NCBI RefSeq assembly: GCF_025823185.1
Contig: NZ_JACKVK010000013.1
Coordinates: 411,151 to 475,150 of the forward strand
Source of the DNA: Mycobacterium yunnanensis
Lineage (GTDB): Bacteria > Actinomycetota > Actinomycetes > Mycobacteriales > Mycobacteriaceae
Direction: 5' to 3'
DNA length: 64,000 nucleotides
The notes beneath the pieces were generated by a model, which saw nothing but the letters and a program-made list of their open reading frames with translations, did not search any database and was not told where the DNA came from. The position numbers were made by a program, and so were the translations under genes. This document shows, one piece after another, positions 44,001 to 52,758 of this stretch (the first letter of the stretch is position 1; each line of letters opens with the position of its first letter).

Positions 44001-45462
44001 TGGTCTTGTCGCGGTCGTCTCGCCCGAAACGCCAGCAGAGGTTCGGATGTCAGGTCCCACATTGCCGAAACCCTTGATTCTCTCTGGCGCCGCAAGGAAA
44101 AGTCTGCCGGCCGGAATCTATGGCGTGGAAGTCCGACATCCGGGACACGTAGAGCGCTCAACGATCGCAGTGTGGCCAGGACTCGAGGTCACGATCGGCC
44201 CGACGGTATCAAGTATCGAGACGATCGCACCGACCACGCCCGGTGCGCAGGCAGACGCAGCAACGGAAATATCACACCGCGCGCTGACTCGCGCAGTTGA
44301 CAGTCGGCTCTTTTTCTTCGCCCGCAGCCGCGACGGAACCGCTAGGTTGCGCGCACCCAAGGTGTGGCTACTGACGTTGGAAGGTGAGCTGATAGTACGC
44401 CTCCACCAAGATGGTGAACTAGATAGATCTAGCGGGTATGCCGGCTTTTGTATCGATGTGGCTGCAGGCACGTACATGCTCGCGTACCACGCCGCCGGGC
44501 GTGGCCTGCGTGCACAGGCCATCGCGACGCCCTCAAAGATGGAAAGTCACGTATTCGTACCCTGGGATGACGATCGACCGGACGTCGCGCGAGCCTCGGT
44601 GACCTGCGTTCCGCTGGGAACCGGCTTCTCGCTGGAAAGCCGAAACCTGTACGCGCGCAGTGAACTAATAGTCGATGCACTATCTGGCGGCTGGTCGTCT
44701 CCCGAAAATTTGGATGGACTAACCGGACTCGACCCGGTGGCGCGCCTCGCAATGGGCTATCGGATGCTCGGCGAGGGCGAACAGCGAGCTGCCGCGATTG
44801 CGGCGATCGTGGACGAAGTTGCGGCCTGGGCACCTGCGGACGCCACGCTGTTGCGTCGCTCTTCGGTCGGCCCACCTAACGTACCCGACGATGTGGACTC
44901 CGCGCCCGATGTGCCGCCGCTCTTGTCGCCTTCCACGACGATGCTTTGGCAGTCGTTTGCAGCGCGCACTTCTGCGACGAACGACGCTACCTGGCAGCCG
45001 GTCTCAGGCAGCATGTGGACCCGGTGGCGGCTAGATTCCTCCGATCGAGACGTTCTCCCGGCAGACCTGCTAGGCCAAGCCACACAGAATGACGATGATT
45101 GGACCCCACCGCCAACGCCGCTTGATCCTCCCAACATTAGGATTATCCGCACAGGTGCAGAGGACGACCGTGGCGGTTACCTCGCGGCCGATTACCCGCT
45201 TCCGCGAATCCCGTTGGGACGGCACCTCGACTACACGGTTTTGGATCGCCTCGCCACCGCCCTGACAGTGGTCGCGCAGGTGCGAGTCCGGCAGAGCGAT
45301 GCCCTCACCATCTATCAGCGGAGCGGTGGTGCGCGTTTGCAATATCTTCCCACGGGTCAAATCGTCCCGACCGATCCGAATGCGGCGCTGAAGCTCTTGA
45401 TTCCGGTCGGCTCCGATGTCATTCGCCACTTGGAACAGGCACTACACGTCGATGAACAATGA
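43993..45462 (+). CDS. Unknown beta-rich protein in the caspase/Lon operon, 489 aa
   Basis: I do not recognise a family. ATG 43993 lies within the end of the caspase gene, giving an 8-nt overlap. The N-terminal half is beta-rich with two similar units: SLPAGIYGVEVRHPGHVERS near residue 40 and VAAGTYMLAYHAAGRGLRA near 160. These resemble the C-terminal module of the caspase (GLAPGQYMVLALPSRR). A helical stretch follows (LDPVARLAMGYRMLGEGEQR, AAAIAAIVDEVAAWAPAD), then a proline- and acid-rich C-terminus. It may be an adaptor that binds both proteases, or the caspase substrate. There is no membrane segment. Confidence 0.75.
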   Translation: MPDGLVAVVSPETPAEVRMSGPTLPKPLILSGAARKSLPAGIYGVEVRHPGHVERSTIAVWPGLEVTIGPTVSSIETIAPTTPGAQADAATEISHRALTRAVDSRLFFFARSRDGTARLRAPKVWLLTLEGELIVRLHQDGELDRSSGYAGFCIDVAAGTYMLAYHAAGRGLRAQAIATPSKMESHVFVPWDDDRPDVARASVTCVPLGTGFSLESRNLYARSELIVDALSGGWSSPENLDGLTGLDPVARLAMGYRMLGEGEQRAAAIAAIVDEVAAWAPADATLLRRSSVGPPNVPDDVDSAPDVPPLLSPSTTMLWQSFAARTSATNDATWQPVSGSMWTRWRLDSSDRDVLPADLLGQATQNDDDWTPPPTPLDPPNIRIIRTGAEDDRGGYLAADYPLPRIPLGRHLDYTVLDRLATALTVVAQVRVRQSDALTIYQRSGGARLQYLPTGQIVPTDPNAALKLLIPVGSDVIRHLEQALHVDEQ

Positions 45463-48400
45463 GTTCAGTGCCATGACGCCACGAGATCACTTGCTGGAAG
45501 CCCTCATCCGATGGCATCTGGCTGCCTCCGAGTTCGAGAGCGAGCGATTGCAATTCAGCTCCGTGTCTGGGAAAACTGCCGCTGCCGTTGCCGAAGGGCT
45601 AAAGGTGATGGTGCAGGCAGGCGAAATGGTCCGCTCTGACGATGCAGAGGTCGCTAGGGCAGTCGGCTATGGAATACCGAACTGGCTCATTCCCAACGAC
45701 GCGTCGGGCGGGCACGGACCCCTCGACTTGGCGACGGGAGTGGGGTCGGATGCGCTCTGGGCGGCCGAGGGCGACGGCGGCGCGCCGATCCTCGGCGAGG
45801 ACGATCTCGAGCTAGCGATTGCCCTAGTCGAAGCGTTGTCGCAGACTTCTTCGACGACGCTGTTGGAAAACGCCGCGCGGTTGGGACCTGACGATTACGA
45901 CAATCTGGCCAGGGCTTTAGTCCACCGAGGTGCTGAACTGACGGCGTCTACAGGCGCACTTCGCGGCGACGTCCGCTCCGAACTCAAAGACGTCCTCAGC
46001 CACAGCGGCGAGCTGACAGTCTATGAACGCGAGCTTGCCTCGCGTCTGTTCCGCGTCGACGTGCCGACCTTGTTCGACGGGAGATACGGTCTAGTCACCG
46101 GCCTGTCCGTCACGCTTGGGCAAGCGTCGGGCGTCCGAAGCGAATGTATCCACGACGATGTCGATCAACCGAAACTGCACAAGGTGTTTCGAGATGCAAT
46201 CACCGAGGGCCACTACGCGGCGCTGATGCTACTGCGAAACCTTGGCGTCGAAACCTCCAGGGTTGACCTCGTGTCGCGACTTGAGTATCGAATCGTTGGA
46301 ACGGCAGCTCTTCCGGACCTCGACCAGCGATCCGTGGGTCTGCCCATCGCGCTCTACGTCTTGGAAAGAGCACTGGGTCTGCCACCACTTGACTGCGCTG
46401 TCACGGGAGCCCTATCGCGCGAGGGTCGAATCGAAGAGATGGATGCGAATTCTACGAGGTTGAAACTGGCAGCCGTCCGCGCCGACGGATTTCGACAGCG
46501 GCTGGCCGCAAGGACAAGCATTCCGGCCGGGGAGGTCGGCTTCTGGCAAATAGCCGCGACGACCTTGCGCGGCGCAGCTGCTGCGCTCTGGCGAGAGGAT
46601 TGGCTCGCCGTCGAGGTCACCGGAGCTCGAGGACAACTCGAGTCCATCGGAGTGACCGTCTCCGATGGGTACGACCCAGATCCATTTGCGCTGATCGACG
46701 ATGACGGAGTGCGCATCGGGGTGCGTAGCGCTTATCACGACGAGGTGATGGACTTCCTCACCAGCTACCCCAGCATGCCCATGATTCTCGGTGGCCCGCC
46801 GGGCGTCGGTAAGTCGTGGACAGCACGATCGGTAGCCAATGCAATGTCAGAGCGCGGACACGCCGTACGACTGGTTCGTTTCGAGGACGGCACTCTGCCA
46901 GAGAAATCCGCACTGCTGCGCATCATGGGTCTCGTATTAACCGTTCTACCAATCGAACCGAATCAACCGTGGCTGCTGATCGCGGAGGGAATCGACGCTT
47001 CTGAAGAAGACGCCGACCTCGCGGAATCGATAGTGGGCGTAGCAGAATTGGGGTGTTCGGTTCTTGTACTGAATACAACCAAACGGGCTAGCACGAAGCG
47101 TCTGAACCAGCAGAGCATCCAGGTGCTGCGGTTTCGCTACGACTACAAGACAATGGAGGGTCTGGTCGATCGACTAATCGAAGAGTTCCCCATCAGGTTC
47201 TCCAAAGCCAAGGGATATGCCGGGATCCTCGCGAGAGCGTGTGCAGGTGACCTCTGGTGGATGATTCGTTTGCTTGACTTCGTTTGTCAGAGTGGGCCTT
47301 TTGGCGACCCCGATTCCTTAAAGGCGGCGTTCCTCGAGATGCGCGGCGACGGTCTTGATGATGCCGCGATGCAGGCAGCCAAAGCACTTGCGGCATACTC
47401 GGCGATCGGCGTCGCAGCTCCCACCATTGATCTCCTCCCGCTTACCGAGAATCAGTTGCGTCGGCTCGGCGCTCGCGAGGTCGCAGAAAGTCGATGGTTG
47501 CTCCCAAGTCCGGCCGCGATGGCGAGCTTGCTCAATGAGCGGCGTAGCTGGGCCGACCAGGTTTTCGAGGCGCTCAACGGACCACTTGCGCGACTACTGC
47601 GGGAGGAAGACGTCGAGTCCATTCTGACTATGTTGCGAGGCACTGCGCTTATCAACGATGCCGAGATCCTGGACAAGCTCGTGCGAACCAATCGCGAACG
47701 GTTGCTTCAGGTTATGTGCGCGGGTGATGTGGCTACGCAAAAACTCGCGCGCGCTCTGAGCCTGATGTCCGCTCCCCTACATCAGGTTGATCGCGGCAGG
47801 CTTGCCTTGCAAATATTTACACGACTGAACGGATATGGGTGGCGCGGTCTCACCGTCGCAGGTGCGACTTCAGTCGTTCAGCTCTTGGACAAGAACGACA
47901 ACTTCGTCGTTCACGATGTAGACGAACCAGATGCACACTGGCAGCGAGCTTTTCGTCGTTTGGAGGACGATATCTCGACGGTTGCTCACGGTGCATCGCC
48001 TTCGCATGCGATGGGGCTGATCCGGGCGCTCGATCGGACCGGCAGGTGGGATCTGACGAAGAAGATCATCACTCATCTGTGCCGGGTGTCTCTTCGTGAA
48101 TCCCGCGGCGATAGCGGAGACGACCGCTTCGCCGCATTATCGATCATTGAACTCACGCGGCGGATGGACCGTAGGCGCGGCCCTGGGGATGACCCGTTGG
48201 AGAGCGTGGTCGTCTCCAGCAAGTCATTCCGAACCCTTGTCAAGACGGCACCCTCCGGAGGTGATGCATACGACTTCCTGGCTCATTTGGCACTGACCAC
48301 CGCCATTGGTGAAGGTGAAATCACGCCGAAAGAGGTGGAACTGCAACTGGCGCATCGCATTCCCCGCACGCACGCGATGCGGCTCGCCAGCGGACTCATG

Positions 48401-50554
48401 CTGCTCCGCAAACACGCGCCAAGCCGCATGCGTGACGTACGACGTGCTGACATAGGTTCGGCCATCGAGGGCATCGTCCCGGCAACGCCGCCGATCGCGA
48501 TGGGCCACCTCATCCACACACTGAATAAACTGAGCCCCAGACTTGCGATTGCGCTTCACTACGACGCCACGGGAGCGCCAAAGATCGAGGTGCTGAACCG
48601 ATTCGTGACGGCACTGGCAACCGGTGATCACCGGTCCGCTGGCATCCTGTTGCAGGCCTGCGCGAATCTCGACATCGAGTTCAACGCCGGTGGTGACCGC
48701 TTCTCCGTCGCCCTTGCCAATCGGCTGGCGCCTCTATGGGACACACTTCACACTGAACCTCGAACGTCGGTCGTCGAGAATGTGCTGAGGGCACTCGCAT
48801 TGGCCGACCTGGACAACTTCCATCTCGTCCGCATCGCGGGTCCACTCCTGGACAAGATTGTCGAGCAGTTCAAGTCCAACTTCGCGGACGCTGGCATAGC
48901 CCGGCTGGCATGGTTGCTGTGCGAGGACGACAATCTTGGAGAAACGTTTGTCGAGATGATGTCGGGGCGAATTCGCGCGGGAGACATAGATGAGCGGGAG
49001 CTTTCCACGCGCATGCGTGCTGTCAACGAACCCAACGCGATGGCCGCCTATCAAAGGCTCGCGACTGCTGTCGCTCCCGAACTATGCGTGAGTTTCTCGA
49101 AAGATTTCGCAAAGGTGCGGCTAGGTGCGGGCACTTCTCGCTCATGGTCAGTGGTCGACCTTCTCGAGGCCGTCCAAGCGTGCACAGCGACACTCGGCTA
49201 CGGCGGCCACGCGACTCCCGGGCCGAAGCTTCTGCGCAGAGTGGCCCCAAATGGGCGCGAATGGGGGTCGCGGCTCGGTCAAGCGAAGCGGGCCGAGGAA
49301 CTGAGCCAGGCCATCGACATCTTTCGCAAGATCGATCCGGTGCTGGCTGAGGCCGCTCTGAATAATTTGCATGCGGCCCGCGACGGAACCCAGGCCGCGC
49401 ATGCAATAGTCCGAATGATTAACGACCGCTCGGCGTCGCACGCCTACGGCTTGCAGTTGCTCGCCAGCGTATCGAAGGCGAATCCAAGGCTTAGTGCGGC
49501 AGTCGTGGATCGCCTCAATAAGCAACCCGTATGGACCAACCGTCGGTGGTGGTTGGTCGACTCGGATCATCCTGTCGAGCAAGGAGAAACTCTTCGGAAC
49601 CTGGCGGTGGTGGGCATGCATTTGACCCGCAAAGACGAAGACTTACTCCGAAATGCCTGGACCAGTCCCCCAGGTGCATCGGTGATTTCGATGATGCGCA
49701 GCCCGTGGTCGGTACACAAGCTGCTTTTCGGTTTGCAGGCCCTGAAGCCACGCTTAGCCGCCGAATTCGCCACTCACCTGGACGGGCCAGGGCTGGTGCG
49801 AAGACTGCGGAATGGCTGGGCCCGCGACGCGCCGGCCATCGCCCCGCTACTAATTGCCCTCGACCAGGCCGGGCGCGACGACATCGCGACGGATATCGCT
49901 GTGATGTTATGCGAGCAAGACCCGCCGCGCCTTTCGCCGTGGCAAGCCGGCCGACTCGTCTCCGTCATGCGACACCTCGACGCCTCGAAGGGGCGGCTGA
50001 TGGCAGATTCCTACATCGACCGGGGTCCAATCGCGCTTGTGACTCGCGGCCGGCTCACCCAACCCAACGAGTACCTGCTCGGCATTGGGTGGTTGGCGTG
50101 GCAACTTCGGAAATCCGGCTGCGCCGTGCCGACCATCGAACTGTCTGAGCCAAGGGTCGCAGAGAATCCGATCGCACGGCTCTGGGCTGAAGTCGCCACG
50201 GGGGCAGTGTCACGGAACGATGCCGTTGAGCGGGTTGTCCGACTGTCAACATTGCTGGCCCCGTTCTCGTCATGGACCGGCGCCGCATGCCTACTGCTGG
50301 GATCGACACTTGGAGTCACGGATCAGCTCGTGGAGGTTGAATTTGATTTCGAGCGGGCCTTTGCTTCTAACTCTGAATGGCTGGTCGAGATCCTGGACGC
50401 GGCGCGGAGAGACCATGTGCTCGATGAATTCGTCGAAGAGAACATCGAATCAGTTGAGCGTGCTGCGCGGTCGATTCTCAGCACAAGCACTTTGCATCCT
50501 GTCGAGCTCTCGCACCTATTGGAACAACGGAGACGACGATACACGGGCTCATGA
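45452..50554 (+). CDS. Lon-like protease--P-loop NTPase--helical repeat protein, 1,700 aa
   Basis: A very large protein. Residues about 190-390 resemble the Lon (S16) proteolytic domain: DLDQRSVGLPIALYVLERAL with Ser294, then DCAVTGALSREGRIEEMDAN and Lys338. The Ser-Lys spacing of 44 is close to that in Lon proteases. A P-loop NTPase follows, with Walker A GGPPGVGKS at 447-455, a Walker B-like PWLLIAEGIDASEE near 505 and a sensor-like SVLVLNTTKRAS. The remaining 1,000 residues are helical and look like a HEAT/STAND-type solenoid for sensing. ATG 45452 overlaps the preceding gene by 11 nt; ATG 45473 is an alternative. Fusion order (protease, NTPase, repeats) is that of STAND-like effector-switch-sensor proteins. 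Confidence 0.82.
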   Translation: MNNEFSAMTPRDHLLEALIRWHLAASEFESERLQFSSVSGKTAAAVAEGLKVMVQAGEMVRSDDAEVARAVGYGIPNWLIPNDASGGHGPLDLATGVGSDALWAAEGDGGAPILGEDDLELAIALVEALSQTSSTTLLENAARLGPDDYDNLARALVHRGAELTASTGALRGDVRSELKDVLSHSGELTVYERELASRLFRVDVPTLFDGRYGLVTGLSVTLGQASGVRSECIHDDVDQPKLHKVFRDAITEGHYAALMLLRNLGVETSRVDLVSRLEYRIVGTAALPDLDQRSVGLPIALYVLERALGLPPLDCAVTGALSREGRIEEMDANSTRLKLAAVRADGFRQRLAARTSIPAGEVGFWQIAATTLRGAAAALWREDWLAVEVTGARGQLESIGVTVSDGYDPDPFALIDDDGVRIGVRSAYHDEVMDFLTSYPSMPMILGGPPGVGKSWTARSVANAMSERGHAVRLVRFEDGTLPEKSALLRIMGLVLTVLPIEPNQPWLLIAEGIDASEEDADLAESIVGVAELGCSVLVLNTTKRASTKRLNQQSIQVLRFRYDYKTMEGLVDRLIEEFPIRFSKAKGYAGILARACAGDLWWMIRLLDFVCQSGPFGDPDSLKAAFLEMRGDGLDDAAMQAAKALAAYSAIGVAAPTIDLLPLTENQLRRLGAREVAESRWLLPSPAAMASLLNERRSWADQVFEALNGPLARLLREEDVESILTMLRGTALINDAEILDKLVRTNRERLLQVMCAGDVATQKLARALSLMSAPLHQVDRGRLALQIFTRLNGYGWRGLTVAGATSVVQLLDKNDNFVVHDVDEPDAHWQRAFRRLEDDISTVAHGASPSHAMGLIRALDRTGRWDLTKKIITHLCRVSLRESRGDSGDDRFAALSIIELTRRMDRRRGPGDDPLESVVVSSKSFRTLVKTAPSGGDAYDFLAHLALTTAIGEGEITPKEVELQLAHRIPRTHAMRLASGLMLLRKHAPSRMRDVRRADIGSAIEGIVPATPPIAMGHLIHTLNKLSPRLAIALHYDATGAPKIEVLNRFVTALATGDHRSAGILLQACANLDIEFNAGGDRFSVALANRLAPLWDTLHTEPRTSVVENVLRALALADLDNFHLVRIAGPLLDKIVEQFKSNFADAGIARLAWLLCEDDNLGETFVEMMSGRIRAGDIDERELSTRMRAVNEPNAMAAYQRLATAVAPELCVSFSKDFAKVRLGAGTSRSWSVVDLLEAVQACTATLGYGGHATPGPKLLRRVAPNGREWGSRLGQAKRAEELSQAIDIFRKIDPVLAEAALNNLHAARDGTQAAHAIVRMINDRSASHAYGLQLLASVSKANPRLSAAVVDRLNKQPVWTNRRWWLVDSDHPVEQGETLRNLAVVGMHLTRKDEDLLRNAWTSPPGASVISMMRSPWSVHKLLFGLQALKPRLAAEFATHLDGPGLVRRLRNGWARDAPAIAPLLIALDQAGRDDIATDIAVMLCEQDPPRLSPWQAGRLVSVMRHLDASKGRLMADSYIDRGPIALVTRGRLTQPNEYLLGIGWLAWQLRKSGCAVPTIELSEPRVAENPIARLWAEVATGAVSRNDAVERVVRLSTLLAPFSSWTGAACLLLGSTLGVTDQLVEVEFDFERAFASNSEWLVEILDAARRDHVLDEFVEENIESVERAARSILSTSTLHPVELSHLLEQRRRRYTGS

Positions 50555-50558
50555 TCGG

Positions 50559-50595
50559 TGGCGCCTCGGTGTGCGGCACCGAGCGGGTGGCGCCA
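50559..50595 (+). terminator. Hairpin terminator after the caspase/Lon operon
   Basis: An inner stem CTCGGTG/CACCGAG (7 bp, 5-nt loop) is continued by an outer TGGCGC/GCGCCA stem across a small bulge. It starts 4 nt after the stop at 50554. No U tract follows. Confidence 0.6.
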
Positions 50596-50780
50596 GGCGG
50601 ATTAAGTGCATGTAGGTCGACGCCGTCTTCGGTATCAATGCCGTTGCCTTAGCCAAAACCCGGCGACGTCTCGGGAATGAAAGGTCACCGCACCGAGGCA
50701 CACGAGCGTGACGGGCAGGCTACGGCGCCTACGCCGCATCGATGGCGGCGACAGCGGCAGCGGAATTGTCGACGCCAGAC

Positions 50781-50880
50781 GGGGTCGGCTCGGTGATCGA
50801 GTTGCTGGCCTCCGCGGTGCCGGTGCCATGCCCAACCAGCAGATCGTCGTCGATGGCGGTCAGTCGGAAGGCGTCTCGGA
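50781..50880 (+). pseudogene. Relic of a short-chain dehydrogenase C-terminus
   Basis: One plus frame reads GSVIELLASAVPV and a second, slightly downstream, reads NQQIVVDGGQSEG. Joined, they resemble the end of SDR enzymes (VIxFLAS...GQxIVVDGG). A frameshift or small deletion would lie near 50825. The rest of the 350-bp gap between the operon stop and glyS (50555-50905) contains the hairpin and no gene that I can support. The assignment rests on a short match. Confidence 0.35.
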
Positions 50881-50905
50881 CACGCCATCGTGGCGACGCT
50901 ACTGG

Positions 50906-52291
50906 TTAGGCGCCCTTGAGTCGCACCGCGAGGTAGTCCGACACCGCGTCGATCGCGACGCGCTCCTGCGTCATCGCGTCGCGCTCGCGGATCGTCACGG
51001 CGTGGTCCTCGAGCGAGTCGAAGTCCAACGTGACGCAGAACGGCGTGCCGATCTCGTCCTGACGGCGGTACCGCCGGCCGATCGCACCGGCGTCGTCGAA
51101 CTCGATGTTCCACGACGTGCGGAGTTCGGCGGCGAGATCCTTGGCCTTGGGGGACAAATCGGCGTTGCGCGACAGCGGCAACACCGCGGCCTTGACCGGC
51201 GCCAGACGCGGATCGAGCTTCAGCACCGTGCGCTTGTCGGTGCCGCCCTTCGCATTTGGCGCCTCATCCTCGTGGTAAGCGTCGATCAGGAAGGCCATCA
51301 ACGACCGTGTCAGCCCGGCCGCCGGCTCGATGACGTACGGCGTGTAGCGCGTCTCGGTGGTCTGGTCGTAGAACGACAGGTCGGTGCCGGAAGCCTTCGA
51401 GTGATTGGACAAATCGTGGTCGGTGCGGTTGGCGACGCCCTCGAGCTCACCCCACGGATTGCCTTGGAAACCGAACTTGTACTCGATGTCGACCGTGCGG
51501 TCGGAGTAGTGCGCGAGCTTGTCCTTCGGTGTCTCGTAGAGCCGTAGGTTGTCCGGGTCGATGCCCAGGTCGACATACCACTGCAGCCGCGCGTCGATCC
51601 AGTACTGGTGCCATTCGGGCGCCGTCGACGGTTCGACGAAGAACTCCATCTCCATCTGCTCGAACTCACGGGTGCGGAAGATGAAGTTGCCCGGGGTGAT
51701 CTCGTTGCGGAAGCTCTTGCCGATCTGGCCGATGCCGAACGGGGGCTTGCGTCGCGACGTCGTCACCACGTTGGCGAAGTTGACGAAGATGCCCTGCGCC
51801 GTTTCGGGGCGCAGGTAGTGGATGCCCTCGTCGCTCTCGATCGGTCCGAGGTAGGTCTTCAGCATCATGTTGAAGTCGCGCGGCTCGGTCCACTGCCCCT
51901 TGGTGCCGCAGTCCGGGCAGACGATCTCCGACATCGGCGCGTCGTCCGGACTGGCCAGCCCCTTCTTCTGGGCGTAGGCCTCTTGGAGGTGATCCTGCCG
52001 GTGCCGCTTGTGGCAGTTGAGGCATTCGATCAATGGGTCGTTGAACGTCGCGACGTGGCCGGAGGCCACCCAGACCTCCCGCGGCAGGATGATCGAGCTG
52101 TCCAGTCCGACGACGTCCTCGCGGCCGGTGACGACCGACCGCCACCACTGCCGCTTGATGTTCTCCTTGAGCTCCACGCCCAAGGGCCCGTAGTCCCACG
52201 CCGACTTGGTGCCGCCGTAGATCTCGCCCGCTTGGTAGACGAGGCCACGGCGCTTCGCGAGATTGGCAACGGTGTCGATGATGGAGGCCAC
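50906..52291 (-). CDS. glyS: Glycyl-tRNA synthetase
   Basis: A 461-residue class II synthetase of the single-chain eukaryote-like type that charges tRNA-Gly. Motif 1 region is SIIDTVANLAKRRGLVYQAG with YGGTKSAWDYGPLGVELKEN. Motif 2 is IGKSFRNEITPGNFIFRTRE followed by FEQMEMEFF. Motif 3 is VIEPAAGLTRSLMAFLIDAY. Cys pairs in LNCHKRH and VCPDCGTKG may bind zinc. GTG 52291 is chosen since it gives the family length; the longer open frame upstream crosses the smtB promoter. It is divergent from smtB. Confidence 0.96.
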   Translation of the reverse strand: MASIIDTVANLAKRRGLVYQAGEIYGGTKSAWDYGPLGVELKENIKRQWWRSVVTGREDVVGLDSSIILPREVWVASGHVATFNDPLIECLNCHKRHRQDHLQEAYAQKKGLASPDDAPMSEIVCPDCGTKGQWTEPRDFNMMLKTYLGPIESDEGIHYLRPETAQGIFVNFANVVTTSRRKPPFGIGQIGKSFRNEITPGNFIFRTREFEQMEMEFFVEPSTAPEWHQYWIDARLQWYVDLGIDPDNLRLYETPKDKLAHYSDRTVDIEYKFGFQGNPWGELEGVANRTDHDLSNHSKASGTDLSFYDQTTETRYTPYVIEPAAGLTRSLMAFLIDAYHEDEAPNAKGGTDKRTVLKLDPRLAPVKAAVLPLSRNADLSPKAKDLAAELRTSWNIEFDDAGAIGRRYRRQDEIGTPFCVTLDFDSLEDHAVTIRERDAMTQERVAIDAVSDYLAVRLKGA

Positions 52292-52324
52292 GGGTGAACA
52301 GCGTAGCGGGCGGTGCGGGCTCGA

Positions 52325-52352
52325 TTGACATGCGCGTCGACGCATGTATTCT
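52325..52352 (+). promoter_or_regulatory. smtB-zur promoter with SmtB-type operator; leaderless start
   Basis: TTGACA (52325-52330) and TATTCT (52347-52352) are spaced by 16 bp. Between and over them lies the inverted repeat ACATGCG-N6-CGCATGT (52328-52347). The smtB ATG at 52360 is 7 nt after the -10 box, so transcription should begin at or next to the A of the start codon, giving a leaderless mRNA. ArsR/SmtB repressors bind such repeats and are released by zinc. Confidence 0.65.
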
Positions 52353-52359
52353 GGCCTTG

Positions 52360-52758
52360 ATGAAAACGGTTTCCAAGTCGACTGCGCCGCCGGCCTCAGA
52401 GCACGCCGACCACCAGCTTGGCGCCGCACCTGCTCTCGACGTGCCGCCGCGCGCGGTGCTGGACCACTCTGGGGATCTGTTGCGCGCCCTGGCCGCGCCC
52501 GTCCGGATCGCCATCGTGCTCCAACTGCGGGAATCGTCGCGGTGCGTGCACGAACTGGTCGACGTGCTCGCCGTGGCTCAGCCTCTGGTCAGCCAGCATC
52601 TACGCATTCTGAAGTCTGCCGGGGTGGTCGCCGGGGAACGCTCCGGACGCGAGGTCCGCTACCGCCTCGTCGACCACCACCTCAGCGACATCGTGCTGGC
52701 CGCGGTGGCACATGCAGGTGAATACGCCCACCACCACGAGGGAGGCGAGGACCGATGA
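52360..52758 (+). CDS. smtB: Zinc-sensing ArsR/SmtB-family repressor
   Basis: A 132-residue winged helix metalloregulator. The DNA-binding helix-turn-helix is VLAVAQPLVSQHLRILKSAG. RCVHELVD has the cysteine seen in alpha-3 sites, and the C-terminal helix DHHLSDIVLAAVAHAGEYAH, with further His residues, forms the alpha-5 zinc site. Upstream in-frame starts are less likely because ATG 52360 lies right behind a good promoter. Its TGA overlaps the zur ATG. In mycobacteria SmtB represses this operon when zinc is low and releases it when zinc rises, raising Zur. Confidence 0.93.
   Translation: MKTVSKSTAPPASEHADHQLGAAPALDVPPRAVLDHSGDLLRALAAPVRIAIVLQLRESSRCVHELVDVLAVAQPLVSQHLRILKSAGVVAGERSGREVRYRLVDHHLSDIVLAAVAHAGEYAHHHEGGEDR

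Noticed and set aside
43993..45462. Bacterial gasdermin as identity of the unknown operon protein
   Set aside because: It is much longer than known bacterial gasdermins and shows no N-terminal membrane-inserting pattern; no positive evidence.
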